From: Pseudomonadota bacterium
GTDB taxonomy: Bacteria > Pseudomonadota > Gammaproteobacteria > Xanthomonadales > Xanthomonadaceae
DNA length: 21,408 nt
NCBI GenBank assembly: GCA_023388355.1
Contig: JAEWGI010000043.1
Coordinates: 1 to 21,408, forward strand
Direction of reading: 5' to 3'
Shown here in pieces: positions 9,822 to 17,915 of this stretch (position 1 is its first letter; every line of letters begins with the position of its first letter). The notes under the pieces were generated by a model that saw only the letters and a list, made by a program, of their open reading frames with translations, did not search any database and was not told the DNA's origin. The position numbers were made by a program, and so were the translations under genes.

Positions 9822-10994
9822 TCAGTAGGGCGCGTCCGGGTGCTTGAGGTGGTAGCCGATGCGGGTCGGCTTGACGCTGTCCATCACCAGCGCATAGCTG
9901 ACCTTGTCGTAGGTGCGGAAGACCATCGCGTGGCCGGCGAACTCGTCGGGCAGGCGCACCTTGTTCTCGAAGAACACGGTGTCGGGATCGCGGTCCGGGC
10001 CCTTCTCGACGCGGTCGATGGTGTTGGTGCCCTCGCGCCAGACCGAGAACACGGTGCCGTTGTCCACGCCCTCGCGCGCGCCGACCGACAGCACGATCAC
10101 GTCGCGCGGACCGCCATGGGACAGGGTGTCGGCCACGGCGAGCACGCGGGCGCGGCCGTATTCGAGCTGCTGCGCGGGTGCGTGCGGGAAGAACTGCAGG
10201 TCGTAGGGGCGGGCGTCGATCGCGATCAGGCGATCACCCACGCGCACCTCGCGGCCGGTTTCGTCCAGCAGCAGGGTGCTGGCGCCGATGCCGCCGACTT
10301 CGCCGCGGGTGATGGTGCCGACGTTGACCCGCTGCAGCTCGTAACCCAGCAGCTCCTGGCCCTTGTCGGGGGTGACCACGTTGGTCCAGAACTGCTGGAA
10401 GTCGGCGATGCGGCGGCCGCGGAAGTCCAGGTCGTCCTTGTGGAACAGGTCGCAGCACAGGCCGCTGCGGTCCAGGTGCGTGTAGCGCACGGTCGGACGC
10501 ACCACGGCGTAGCGCTGTCCGGCGGTGGCGGTGGGCAGGCCGCGGATGTAGGCGACCTGGCCCTGGGTGGCGCGCATCCGGTCTTCCTCGAGCCCGACCA
10601 CGTAGGGCAGGTGCTCGAACCGGTCGACCACGCGCAGGTCCTTGAGGAAGGCCTCGACGTCCGACAGCGGAATCGCGTTGATGGGCTGGACGTCCTCGCG
10701 CGGCCCCGGCGCCGCGGTCACGCGGTTGAGGTAGGCCAGGCTGATCACGTCGCCCGGATAGATCAGGTGCGGGTTGCTGATCTGCGGGTTGGCCTGCCAG
10801 ATCTCGGGCCACAGCCAGGGACGCTGCAGGAACCTGCCGGCGATGTCCCAGAGCGTGTCGCCACGCTTGACGATATAGGTATCGGGATGGTCGCCGCGCA
10901 TGGTCTGGGCGGTGGCGAAGGTCGCCACCGTCATCAACGCGACGACGCACGTGGTGCGGAGCCCCTGAGAAAGGCGCTGAAGCATGCGGGCCAT
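9822..10994 (-). CDS. Exported LysM-domain protein upstream of dprA
   Basis: The product is 390 aa. A signal peptide is clear: basic start (MARMLQRLSQGLR), hydrophobic stretch 14-26 and a likely cut after ATFATA (Ala29). One LysM domain covers 40-86 (YIVKRGDTLWDIAGRFL ... NPHLIYPGDVI), which binds N-acetylglucosamine chains of peptidoglycan. The remaining 300 residues have no motif I can name but match the long form found in the LysM-dprA gene pair of Pseudomonas and Xanthomonas. It probably acts at the periplasmic cell wall; its exact function is unknown. ATG 10994 has GGGGAG 7 nt upstream; the ATG three codons later is less well placed. It is divergent from def. Confidence 0.92.
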   Translation of the reverse strand: MARMLQRLSQGLRTTCVVALMTVATFATAQTMRGDHPDTYIVKRGDTLWDIAGRFLQRPWLWPEIWQANPQISNPHLIYPGDVISLAYLNRVTAAPGPREDVQPINAIPLSDVEAFLKDLRVVDRFEHLPYVVGLEEDRMRATQGQVAYIRGLPTATAGQRYAVVRPTVRYTHLDRSGLCCDLFHKDDLDFRGRRIADFQQFWTNVVTPDKGQELLGYELQRVNVGTITRGEVGGIGASTLLLDETGREVRVGDRLIAIDARPYDLQFFPHAPAQQLEYGRARVLAVADTLSHGGPRDVIVLSVGAREGVDNGTVFSVWREGTNTIDRVEKGPDRDPDTVFFENKVRLPDEFAGHAMVFRTYDKVSYALVMDSVKPTRIGYHLKHPDAPY

Positions 10995-11034
10995 CTAATT
11001 GCTCCCCTTGAAGATTTCCCCGTGCAGCGTCGGC

Positions 11035-11065
11035 ACTATAACGTACAAGTAGCGGCCGGTTGCAA
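11035..11065 (-). promoter_or_regulatory. Candidate promoter of the LysM gene
   Basis: TTGCAA (11060-11065) and TATAGT (11035-11040, 5 of 6 consensus) are 19 bp apart on the minus strand, at the long end of acceptable spacing. The predicted leader is about 35 nt and carries the GGGGAG ribosome site. Confidence 0.45.
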
Positions 11066-11077
11066 GCCGCCGGGGGC

Positions 11078-11083
11078 TACAAT
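11078..11083 (+). promoter_or_regulatory. Candidate -10 box for def-fmt-rsmB
   Basis: GCTACAATG contains TACAAT, 5 of 6 consensus. No -35 is seen at 16-18 bp. A start near 11090 would leave a leader of about 50 nt. It faces away from the LysM promoter 12-48 bp to the left. Confidence 0.4.
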
Positions 11084-11140
11084 GACAGGTCGTTCCGCGC
11101 GGTTGTGACCGCCACCTCCCTTTCGCCTCCCCTCGCGCCC

Positions 11141-11656
11141 ATGGCCCTGCTCCCGATCCTCGAATATCCACATCCCCGGCTGCGCACGGTCGCCCGGCCG
11201 CTCGAACCCGGCCAGGTCCAGGATCCGGCTTTCCAGCGCCTGCTCGACGACATGTTCCAGACCATGTACGAGGCGCCCGGGATCGGCCTGGCGGCCACCC
11301 AGGTCGACACCCACCAGCGCTTCATGGTGATCGACGTCACCGAGGGCGGCGAACAGCCGCTGGTGTTCATCAACCCGGTGATCCGCGAGCATTCGGCCGA
11401 ACTGCGCCTGCACCAGGAAGGCTGCCTGTCGATCCCCGGCATCTTCGCCGACGTCACCCGCCCCGACGGCATCGTGGTCGAGGCCCTGGACCGCCACGGC
11501 AAGCCGTTCGAACTGCGCGTGGACGGCCTGCTCGCCACCTGCATCCAGCACGAGGTCGACCACCTCGACGGCAAGCTGTTCATCGACTACCTGTCGGCGC
11601 TGAAGCGGGACCGGGCGGTGAAGAAGCTGGAGAAGTTGCGCAAGCAGGCCGGTTAG
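11141..11656 (+). CDS. def: Peptide deformylase
   Basis: Def removes the formyl group from the N-terminal methionine of new proteins, using a bound Fe2+ or similar metal. The product is 171 aa, near the 169 aa of E. coli Def. All three signature motifs are present: GIGLAATQV (48-56), EGCLSIPG (93-100) and QHEVDHLDG (136-144). Cys95, His137 and His141 bind the metal, and Glu138 is the catalytic base. ATG 11141 ([18 protein letters not shown]) matches the family N-terminus; the open frame back to 11060 is not conserved in character. There is no evident Shine-Dalgarno. fmt follows after 100 nt that carry a repeated intergenic element, and the two enzymes form the formylation/deformylation cycle. 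Confidence 0.98.
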   Translation: MALLPILEYPHPRLRTVARPLEPGQVQDPAFQRLLDDMFQTMYEAPGIGLAATQVDTHQRFMVIDVTEGGEQPLVFINPVIREHSAELRLHQEGCLSIPGIFADVTRPDGIVVEALDRHGKPFELRVDGLLATCIQHEVDHLDGKLFIDYLSALKRDRAVKKLEKLRKQAG

Positions 11657-11660
11657 CGGG

Positions 11661-11756
11661 CGGCTTGGTGGCCGGTAGTTGGCACACACCGCCGCCACGG
11701 ATCGCCGCCACCAACCCCCGACCACCAACCACCAGCACCCGACGCCCCAGCAACGC
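11661..11756 (-). repeat. Intergenic inverted-repeat element, copy 1 (def-fmt gap)
   Basis: The def-fmt spacer has arms TTGGTGGCCGGTAGTT (11665-11680) and AACCCCCGACCACCAA (11713-11728), complementary at 13 of 16 positions. Next to fmt it carries CCAACCACCAGCACCC (11725-11740), CGCCCCAG (11743-11750) and CAACGC (11751-11756). The same three blocks occur in the same order upstream of the acyltransferase gene at 19408-19446 on the other strand, with 29 of 30 bases identical and indels of 3 and 4 nt between blocks. It abuts the fmt ATG and may supply part of its leader. Confidence 0.6.
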
Positions 11757-12698
11757 ATGCGTCTCATCTTCGCCGGCACTCCCGAATTCGCCGTCCCGTC
11801 CCTGCGCGCCGCCGCGGCGCGCGGCGAGGTCGTGGCCGTCTACACCCAGCCCGACCGCCCGGCCGGGCGCGGGCGCGGGCTGGCGGCCTCGCCGGTCAAG
11901 CGGGCCGCGCTGGAGCTCGGCTTGCCGGTGCTGCAGCCCGACAGCCTGCGCACGGTCCAGGCGCGGCGCGCGCTGCGCGCGCTGGCGCCGGACCTGATGA
12001 TCGTCGTCGCCTACGGCCTGCTGCTGCCGCCGAAGGTGCTGGCGATCCCGGCCCTGGGCTGCTGGAACGTGCACGCGTCGCTGCTGCCGCGCTGGCGCGG
12101 CGCGGCGCCGATCCAGCGCGCGATCGAGGCCGGCGACGCCGAAACCGGGGTGTGCCTGATGCAGATGGAGCAGGGCCTGGACACCGGCCCGGTGCTGCTG
12201 TCGAGCGCGCTGCCGATCGGAGCGCAGGAGACCGCCGGCCAGCTCCACGATCGCCTGTCGGAACTCGGCGCCCAGGTGCTGGCCGATGGCCTGGCCCTGC
12301 TGCGTGCCGGCGTGCGCCCGATGCCGCGGCCGCAGCCCGGGGAGGGCGCGACCTACGCCCGCAAGCTGGACAAGGCCGAGGCCCGGCTCGACTGGAGCCG
12401 GCCGGCGGACGTGCTGGCGCGCAAGGTGCGCGCGTTCCAGCCCTGGCCGGTGGCCGAGGCCGAGGTGGCCGGCGAGCGGCTGCGCATCCACGGCGCCATC
12501 GCCCTGCCGCTGGCGCACGCGGCGGCGCCGGGCACGGTGCTGCACGCCGGGCGCGAGGGCATCGACGTGGCCTGCGGCAGCGGCGCGCTGCGCATCCGCA
12601 GCCTGCAGCGCGCCGGCGGCAAGGCGATCACCGCCGCCGACTACCTCAACGCGCGCCGCGGCCTGGAGTTCGCTCCTCCGCCTGCGGGGGAAGGCTAG
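11757..12698 (+). CDS. fmt: Methionyl-tRNA formyltransferase
   Basis: Fmt transfers a formyl group from 10-formyl-tetrahydrofolate to Met-tRNAfMet for translation initiation. The product is 313 aa (E. coli 315). The N-terminal Rossmann formyltransferase domain covers about 1-185: [12 protein letters not shown] opens it, and Asn104, His106 and Asp142 are the catalytic triad within [17 protein letters not shown] and GLDTGPVL. The SLLP motif is intact. The C-terminal OB-like tRNA-binding domain spans about 205-305. ATG 11757 ([11 protein letters not shown]) is the conserved start; it lacks a Shine-Dalgarno and follows the repeat element immediately. It ends one base before the rsmB GTG. Confidence 0.98.
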   Translation: MRLIFAGTPEFAVPSLRAAAARGEVVAVYTQPDRPAGRGRGLAASPVKRAALELGLPVLQPDSLRTVQARRALRALAPDLMIVVAYGLLLPPKVLAIPALGCWNVHASLLPRWRGAAPIQRAIEAGDAETGVCLMQMEQGLDTGPVLLSSALPIGAQETAGQLHDRLSELGAQVLADGLALLRAGVRPMPRPQPGEGATYARKLDKAEARLDWSRPADVLARKVRAFQPWPVAEAEVAGERLRIHGAIALPLAHAAAPGTVLHAGREGIDVACGSGALRIRSLQRAGGKAITAADYLNARRGLEFAPPPAGEG

Positions 12699-12699
12699 G

Positions 12700-14016
12700 G
12701 TGGGGGCCGGGGCCGCATTGCCGCCGGGCGTTGCCGTGCGCGCAGGCGCGGCACGGATCCTCGACGCGGTCCTGCACCGCAACCGCTCGCTGAAGGCGGA
12801 GCTGGCGACGGCGCTGCCCTCGCTGGCCGATCCGCGCGACCGCGCCCTGGTCGAGGCGATCTGCTTCGCGGCGCTGCGCCAGCGCGCGCGCTACGCCACC
12901 GCGCTTGCCGCCTGGATGCCGCGGCCGCTGTCGCGCCGGGACGCGCCGCTGCGCGCGCTGCTGTATGCCGGCTTCGCCCAGCTCGATCCGCTGCAGCTGC
13001 CGCCGCATGCCGCGCTGGCGGCGACCGTCGACGCCGCGCGCGCGCTCGGGCGCAGGCACCAGGCCGGGCTGGTGAATGCGCTGCTGCGCCGCGCCCAGCG
13101 CGACGGCCTGCCTGCGGGCGAGCCGGAGGCCGCCTGGCCGGACTGGCTGCGCGAGCGCGTGCGCGCCGACTGGTCGCAGGATGCCGACGCGGTGTTTGCC
13201 GCCAGCGCCCTGCAGGCGCCGACCTGGCTGCGGGTCAACCGCACCCGGAGCGCGGTTGCCGACTACGCCGCGCGCCTGCGCGAGGCGGGGATCGAGGCGC
13301 AGGCGGTGGCCGCCCTGCCCGACGCGCTGCGCGTCGACGTGCCCGTGTCCCCGACCACGCTGCCTGGCTTTGCCGAAGGCGAGGTGTCGGTGCAGGACGC
13401 CGCCGCGCAGCGCGTGGCCGAGGCGCTCGCGCCCGCGCCCGGCGCGCGCGTGCTCGACGCCTGCGCAGCGCCGGGCGGCAAGTCCGCGCACCTGCTCGAA
13501 CGCGACCCCTCGCTGCGGCTGACCGCGCTCGACGTCGATCCGCGCCGCCTGCGCCGCGTGGCCGATACCCATGCGCGGCTCGGCGTGGGCGGCGACGCCA
13601 GGCTGCGCGCCGCGGATGCCGCCACGCCCGCGGAGTGGTGGGACGGGATTGCATTCGACGCGATCCTGCTCGACGCGCCATGCTCGGCCACCGGCGTCGT
13701 CCGTCGCCAGCCGGACGTGCTGCTGCACCGTCGCCCGTCCGACGTCGTCGCCCTGGTCGACCTGCAGGCGCGCCTGCTCGACGCGCTGTGGCCGCTGCTC
13801 GCGCCGGGCGGGCGGCTGCTCTATGCCACCTGTTCGGTGCTCAAGGCCGAGAACGAGGAACAGATTGCCGCCTTCCTCGCCCGCACGCCCGACGCGCGGG
13901 CGGTGGCGCTGGACGCCTCGTTCGGCCGCGAAGCCGGCGCAGGCCGCCAGCGCCTGCCCGGCGAACAGGACATGGACGGCTTCTTCTACGCCCGGCTGGA
14001 GCGCGCGGCGGGGTGA
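12700..14016 (+). CDS. rsmB: 16S rRNA (cytosine-967-C5)-methyltransferase
   Basis: RsmB methylates C967 of 16S rRNA using S-adenosylmethionine. The product is 438 aa from GTG 12700 (E. coli 429). A NusB-like RNA-binding domain covers about 14-140. The methyltransferase domain (about 230-436) has [17 protein letters not shown] (251-267), [18 protein letters not shown] with Cys328 (PC motif), and LLYATCSVL with Cys378 (TC motif), the two functional cysteines of this family. GTG 12700 was chosen because AAGG (12691-12694) sits 5 nt upstream and it begins one base past the fmt stop; TTG 12718 and GTG 12736 are alternatives. The gene is translationally coupled to fmt. The usual E. coli follower trkA is absent. 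Confidence 0.96.
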   Translation: MGAGAALPPGVAVRAGAARILDAVLHRNRSLKAELATALPSLADPRDRALVEAICFAALRQRARYATALAAWMPRPLSRRDAPLRALLYAGFAQLDPLQLPPHAALAATVDAARALGRRHQAGLVNALLRRAQRDGLPAGEPEAAWPDWLRERVRADWSQDADAVFAASALQAPTWLRVNRTRSAVADYAARLREAGIEAQAVAALPDALRVDVPVSPTTLPGFAEGEVSVQDAAAQRVAEALAPAPGARVLDACAAPGGKSAHLLERDPSLRLTALDVDPRRLRRVADTHARLGVGGDARLRAADAATPAEWWDGIAFDAILLDAPCSATGVVRRQPDVLLHRRPSDVVALVDLQARLLDALWPLLAPGGRLLYATCSVLKAENEEQIAAFLARTPDARAVALDASFGREAGAGRQRLPGEQDMDGFFYARLERAAG

Positions 14017-14021
14017 CGACG

Positions 14022-14040
14022 GGGTGCGCGCGGCGCACCC
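14022..14040 (+). terminator. Hairpin just after rsmB
   Basis: GGGTGCGC and GCGCACCC form a perfect 8-bp stem with a 3-nt loop, starting 5 nt past the rsmB stop. No U tract follows, so it is a tentative U-less terminator of the def-fmt-rsmB transcript. Confidence 0.35.
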
Positions 14041-14050
14041 GCCCGCGCCA

Positions 14051-14077
14051 TAAGATGTGCGTCCCCCACCCGGAGAG
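14051..14077 (+). promoter_or_regulatory. Possible -10 box and ribosome site upstream of the GT4 gene
   Basis: TAAGAT (14051-14056) is a 4-of-6 -10 match without a visible -35. A start near 14063 would be followed by GGAGAG (14072-14077), which sits 6 nt before ATG 14084 of a 36-codon ORF rather than before the glycosyltransferase itself. Confidence 0.28.
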
Positions 14078-14083
14078 CTCGCG

Positions 14084-14194
14084 ATGGTCGGATGCCGCAG
14101 ATGCCCAGGCAGGAATCGCCGGCCGGCGCCGGCGCACGGCGCCGGGGTCGCCGGCCGGGGTGGGCAGGCGGGCATCGAGGGTGCCGTGCGATGA
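14084..14194 (+). CDS. Possible 36-aa leader peptide overlapping the GT4 start
   Basis: ATG 14084 has a good ribosome site (GGAGAG, 6 nt away). The frame runs 36 codons, rich in Gly, Arg and Ala, to a TGA at 14192-14194. Its stop overlaps the glycosyltransferase start as ATGA (14191-14194), the usual geometry for translational coupling. The product begins MVGCRRCPGRN, with a Cys-X2-Cys. Two hairpin-forming or repeated segments lie inside it. I do not recognise the peptide. Codon third positions are GC-rich but somewhat less than in neighbouring genes. It may be a leader that couples or tunes the downstream gene, or chance in GC-rich DNA. Confidence 0.3.
   Translation: MVGCRRCPGRNRRPAPAHGAGVAGRGGQAGIEGAVR
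14123..14145 (+). other. GC hairpin in the GT4 leader, flanked by direct repeats
   Basis: CCGGCGCCG and CGGCGCCGG form a perfect 9-bp stem with loop GCGCA. TCGCCGGCCGG occurs on each side (14116-14126 and 14148-14158). The structure is strong and lies in the 174-bp gap that otherwise holds only the short ORF. Confidence 0.4.
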
Positions 14195-15318
14195 CGGGGG
14201 CCGCGCGCAGGCCCCGCGTCCTTCATTTCGTGACCGGCGGCTTTTCCAGCGGCTCGATCCAGGTGGCGATCCAACTGGTCAACGCCGGACGCGACAGTGG
14301 CAGGGTCGATCCGCTGCTGGTCCTGCGGCGCAAGAGCGGCACCACCCCGGAGCGCGTTGCCGAACTGGAAGCCGCCGGCACGCCGGTGCGGGTGGTGGCC
14401 GGCTGGTCGCATCTGGCCACCGTGGCCGCGCTGGTGAAACTGTGCCGCGAACTCCAGCCCGACGTCCTGGTGGCCCACGGGTTCAGCGAGCACCTCTGGG
14501 GCCGCTATGCGGGGCTGCTGGCGAAGGTGCCGCATCTGGTCCACGTGGAGCACAACTCGCGCGAACGCTACACGCCCTGGCGCCGCGCGCAGACGCGCTG
14601 GCTGGCGGCGCGCACCTCGCGCATCGTCGGCTGCTCCGAAGGCGTGCGCCAGGTCCTGCTGGCGATGGGCATGCCTCCGGAGCGCACGCTGGCCATACCC
14701 AACGGCATCCGCATCGAACCGTTCACCGCCTCCACGCCCGCGCCCGCCTCGCAGCGGGTCCCCGGCATCGTCATGGCCTCGCGCCTGTCGCGGCAGAAGG
14801 ACCACGCCACCCTGCTGCGCGCGCTGGCAGTGCTCAAGGAGCGCGGCCTCACCCCGCCGGTGCTGCTTGCCGGCCACGGCAAGCCGCGGTACCGGCGGCC
14901 GCTGGAACAGCTGTGCACGGCGCTGGGCCTGGACGGCCAGGTGCGCTTCCTCGGCCTGTGCCGGAACGTGCCGGAGCTGCTGCTTGGCCATCGCATCTCG
15001 GTCCTGGCCACCCACTACGAGGGTATGCCGCTGGCCCTGATCGAAGGCATGGCCGCGGGCTGCGTGGCGATCGGCAGTGCGGTGACGGGCGTGCGTGAAC
15101 TGCTCGAGCACGGCGCCAACGGCCTGCTGGTTCCCGAATCCGATCCGGTCGCCCTGGCCGATGCGATCGCCAGCGCGCTGCAGGACGACGCGCTGGCCGA
15201 TCGCATCGGCGCGGCGGCGCGCGACGCGGCCCTGTCGAAGTACTCGCGCGAGCAGATGAACGCGCGCTACGAGGCGCTGTTCCTGGAGTTGGCGGACCTG
15301 CCGCCGTACCGCCCCTGA
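14191..15318 (+). CDS. GT4-family glycosyltransferase (GT-B fold)
   Basis: The product is 375 aa. The N-terminal half starts RVLHFVTGGFSSGSIQVA, typical of the GT-B acceptor domain. The C-terminal half has VMASRLSRQKDHATLLRA (about 194-211), the nucleotide-sugar-binding start, and the E-X7-E motif EGMPLALIE (Glu277, Glu285), which fixes it in GT4. The likely role is adding a sugar to lipopolysaccharide core, O-antigen or exopolysaccharide on the cytoplasmic side; donor and acceptor cannot be read from sequence. No transmembrane segment is seen. ATG 14191 is chosen from the family-like start and the ATGA overlap with the short ORF; ATG 14092 would add 33 low-complexity residues. It is convergent with the GT9 gene, 13 bp away. 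Confidence 0.9.
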   Translation: MTGAARRPRVLHFVTGGFSSGSIQVAIQLVNAGRDSGRVDPLLVLRRKSGTTPERVAELEAAGTPVRVVAGWSHLATVAALVKLCRELQPDVLVAHGFSEHLWGRYAGLLAKVPHLVHVEHNSRERYTPWRRAQTRWLAARTSRIVGCSEGVRQVLLAMGMPPERTLAIPNGIRIEPFTASTPAPASQRVPGIVMASRLSRQKDHATLLRALAVLKERGLTPPVLLAGHGKPRYRRPLEQLCTALGLDGQVRFLGLCRNVPELLLGHRISVLATHYEGMPLALIEGMAAGCVAIGSAVTGVRELLEHGANGLLVPESDPVALADAIASALQDDALADRIGAAARDAALSKYSREQMNARYEALFLELADLPPYRP

Positions 15319-15335
15319 GCCGCCCGCAGGCTCAG
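15315..15335. terminator. Symmetrical hairpin spanning both convergent stop codons
   Basis: CTGAGCC (15315-15321) and GGCTCAG (15329-15335) form a perfect 7-bp stem with a 7-nt loop. Each arm contains the TGA stop of one gene: GT4 (15316-15318) and GT9 (15332-15334 on the minus strand). It is a candidate bidirectional terminator, though no U tract is present on either side. Confidence 0.45.
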
Positions 15336-16291
15336 CCCAGCGCCTGCGCCACCTCGTCCACCGCAGCCCAGCGGCCGGCGTAGGGGAACAGCGTCACGCG
15401 CGGCCCCACCGGCGCCCATGCGGCGGTCGACGGCGGCCCGTGCACGCTGACCACGTGGGCGCCCACGCCCGCGGCGATGTGTCCCGGGCCGGTGTCGTTG
15501 GACACCACGCCGTGCGCCGTCGCCATCAGCGCGGAGTAGGTGCCCAGGTCGACGCCGGGAAGCAGCACCGCCCCCGGCGTGCGCGCGTTCGCCACCGCCT
15601 CTTCGCCCGGGCCGGGGCAGACCACGACCGTGCGTCCCTGCGCGGCCAGGTGCCGGGCGAGGTCGGCGAACCCCGGCCAGACCTTGCGGTCCTCGCGGTC
15701 GTCGCTGCCGCTGAACGGGCACAGCACCACGTACTCGCCGGGCGCGATCCCGGCGCGCTCCAGCAGCCCGTTGGCGGCTGCGGCCTGGCTGGCGCTCGGG
15801 GACAGGTCGAGGCGGGTGGGGAAGGGCAGGTCCTCGCGCAGGAAGGCGTTGACGACCTGCCAGTATTCCTCGCCGGCGTGGCGTCCGTGCGGGCGCGGAT
15901 AGGCCTCGTGCAGGAACAGCTGCCGGCCGTCGTAGGCGTAGCCCACGGGCCGGAAGCCGGCGAGTCGGGTTTCGACCGCCGAGGAGAAGGAGCGGGTGAA
16001 CAGCAGCGCGCCGGGACGACTGCCCGGATGCTGCGCGCGCATCGCGCCGCGCAGTCGTCGCAGCTGCCCGATCGCGAGCCGGCGGCGTCCGTCGCGCACG
16101 GTGACCGGCAGGCCCATGCCTTCCAGCAGCGACGGCGCCCAGCCCTTGCCGTACAGGTGCACGTCGTAGCCGGCCGCGTCGAGGCGGCGGATCGCGGGCA
16201 CCGACAGCACCACCTCGCCCACCCAGTTGCACAGGCGGACCAGCAGCGGACCGCGGGCGTGGGGGCCGGATCGGGAGGGAGCGTGCGGCAT
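15332..16291 (-). CDS. GT9-family glycosyltransferase, heptosyltransferase-like
   Basis: The product is 319 aa. The N-terminus LLVRLCNWVGEVVLSVPAI (16-34) is the GT9 opening strand, PFSGSDDREDRKVWPGF (192-208) the central motif and VSNDTGPGHIAAGVGA (263-278) the nucleotide-binding signature. Members transfer ADP-heptose to the lipopolysaccharide inner core (WaaC/WaaF type); the exact position added is unknown. In WaaC and WaaF the base is an Asp in a G-D pair; here it is Glu26 (VGEVV). ATG 16291 has AGGA 8 nt upstream; ATG 16309 lacks a ribosome site. It follows the ydbT-like gene by 94 nt and could be co-transcribed with the acyltransferase and PH genes. Confidence 0.9.
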   Translation of the reverse strand: MPHAPSRSGPHARGPLLVRLCNWVGEVVLSVPAIRRLDAAGYDVHLYGKGWAPSLLEGMGLPVTVRDGRRRLAIGQLRRLRGAMRAQHPGSRPGALLFTRSFSSAVETRLAGFRPVGYAYDGRQLFLHEAYPRPHGRHAGEEYWQVVNAFLREDLPFPTRLDLSPSASQAAAANGLLERAGIAPGEYVVLCPFSGSDDREDRKVWPGFADLARHLAAQGRTVVVCPGPGEEAVANARTPGAVLLPGVDLGTYSALMATAHGVVSNDTGPGHIAAGVGAHVVSVHGPPSTAAWAPVGPRVTLFPYAGRWAAVDEVAQALG

Positions 16292-16385
16292 CAGCGGTTC
16301 CTGTGGCATGCGGGAGGGCGTGGCATGGGCGCGACAGCATGCGCCAGGCACGGGCGGCACTGGAACCGGGCCATGGCCGGGCGCA

Positions 16386-17915
16386 TCACCAGCGCAGCCG
16401 CCGTCGCGCCACCTCGGACCCGAGGCCGGCGTGCAGCGCCCGCGCCTGTACTTCGGGAAGATGGCGCATCCGCAGCGCGGGCGTGGCCGCGCCCGCGCCG
16501 GCGGTGTCCAGCCACAGCGAGGCCATGCCCATGCAGCGGTCGAGCGGGGACTGGCGCAGCTGCAGCGCCTGCAGCTTGTCGATCTCGGCGAAGCGCCAGT
16601 GCCGCGACCACCAGCCTTCGCGCACCGCCACCAGGCGTGCGTCGACGTGCCAGCCGGCGTAGCGCGCGTGGCGCCTGGCGATGAGCCATCCCCAGGGCAG
16701 CCACAGCAGCCCCAGCGCGCCCCAGGCGCCGAAATGCCAGGACAGCGCCGCCGCCAGCAGCAGCGCGAACACGACATCGCCCAGCCACAGCCGCAGCCAT
16801 GCGCGCGGATGCAGCGGCTGCCAGTCCCGCGGTGGCCAGTCGGGGCCGTCGAGCAGCTCCAGCAGCAGCCCGTTGCAGGCCTGCGGGGTGGCGATGGGCG
16901 CCAGCTCGGGCGGCTCGCGCGACTGCCCCTCGCCGCCGCCCGCGGTGGGCGCGCCGGCGGTATCGATCGCCAGCGAGCGGCGCCCGAACGCGCGGTGGAG
17001 CAGGCTTTCGCGCAGGGTCCAGGCCTGGATCCGCCGTCGCGACACGCTGCTGCGCACCCGTGCCAGCAGCCCGCGCTCGACCGTCAGCCGGCGCCCGTGC
17101 GCCTGCAGCGTGAAGCCGTGGTAGCGCGCCAGCGCCAGCAGCACCGAGAACAGCCGCACCAGCGCCAGCGCCAGCAGCACAAGGCCGATCGCCACCAGCG
17201 CGGGCGCGAGCAGGGTGCCGTCGTGCGCGGCGACGTAGCCCGAACCTTCGCGCCAGATCCGGTTGAAGGCGTGCTTGAACGCGTCCTCCGGCAGCACCTG
17301 CCAGGCCAGCGCGACCGCCGCGCCGACCACGATCATGCCGCGGTTGGAGATCAGCCCCAGGCGCACGATCTCGGCCGTCGGCAGTGCCAGCAGGATCTGC
17401 GCGTCGTCTTCGGGCGCCTGCGCCGCAGGCGCATCGCCGGCGCGCCCGCGGCGTCGGATCAACCGCTCCAGCGCCAGCGCATCGTCGAGCCGCAGCACCC
17501 GCATCTGCGCCTCGGGCCTGGTGCCGCCGGCCGATTCGAGCTTGACCTCGGCCACGCCGAACGCGCGGTGCAGCAGGCTCTGGCGCAGCTCCACGTTGTG
17601 GATGCGCGAGAACGGCACCTGGCGCAGGCTGCGCTCGAACAGGCCGCTGCGGATGAACAGGCTGTCGCCGTCGATCCGGTAGCGATAGGTGAAATAGCGC
17701 CACACCGCCACCAGCGCCAGCACCGCCACCGCCACCCCGGCAGCCGCCAGCTGCATGCCCTCCTCGCGGCGGCCGCCGAACACCACCAGCGCCAGCAGCG
17801 GCAGCAGGAACTGGCGCACCGACCCGATCAGTACGAACAGCCACGACCACGGATGCAGGCGCCGTTCGTCGCCGTCGACGGGCAGCGCGGGCGCCGGCTC
17901 AGGCGTCGTCGTCAT
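16386..17915 (-). CDS. Membrane protein with three bPH_2 domains (YdbT type)
   Basis: The product is 509 aa, close to YdbT-family proteins (about 490). Hydrophobic segments lie near 24-47, 55-73, 186-207, 233-262, 377-393 and 398-414. Three bacterial PH domains (DUF304) follow membrane pairs at about 76-156, 265-355 and 420-500, each marked by the same motif: SLLHRAFGVAEVKLESAGG, SLLHRAFGRRSLAIDTAGA and SPLDRCMGMASLWLDTAGA. The motif recurs in the upstream gene. Start ATG 17915 overlaps the end of that gene by 17 bp, indicating translational coupling. Function is not established; it may form a complex with the YdbS-type partner at the inner membrane. A low-complexity Gly/Glu loop covers 323-340. 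Confidence 0.9.
   Translation of the reverse strand: MTTTPEPAPALPVDGDERRLHPWSWLFVLIGSVRQFLLPLLALVVFGGRREEGMQLAAAGVAVAVLALVAVWRYFTYRYRIDGDSLFIRSGLFERSLRQVPFSRIHNVELRQSLLHRAFGVAEVKLESAGGTRPEAQMRVLRLDDALALERLIRRRGRAGDAPAAQAPEDDAQILLALPTAEIVRLGLISNRGMIVVGAAVALAWQVLPEDAFKHAFNRIWREGSGYVAAHDGTLLAPALVAIGLVLLALALVRLFSVLLALARYHGFTLQAHGRRLTVERGLLARVRSSVSRRRIQAWTLRESLLHRAFGRRSLAIDTAGAPTAGGGEGQSREPPELAPIATPQACNGLLLELLDGPDWPPRDWQPLHPRAWLRLWLGDVVFALLLAAALSWHFGAWGALGLLWLPWGWLIARRHARYAGWHVDARLVAVREGWWSRHWRFAEIDKLQALQLRQSPLDRCMGMASLWLDTAGAGAATPALRMRHLPEVQARALHAGLGSEVARRRLRW

Noticed and set aside
14022..14040. Classical intrinsic terminator after rsmB
   Set aside because: The stem is perfect but no U tract follows, so it is kept only as a low-confidence terminator; the same holds for the other GC hairpins.
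12646..15111. 821-codon open frame on the minus strand
   Set aside because: Antisense to rsmB and the GT4 gene, both with intact catalytic motifs; low-complexity composition.
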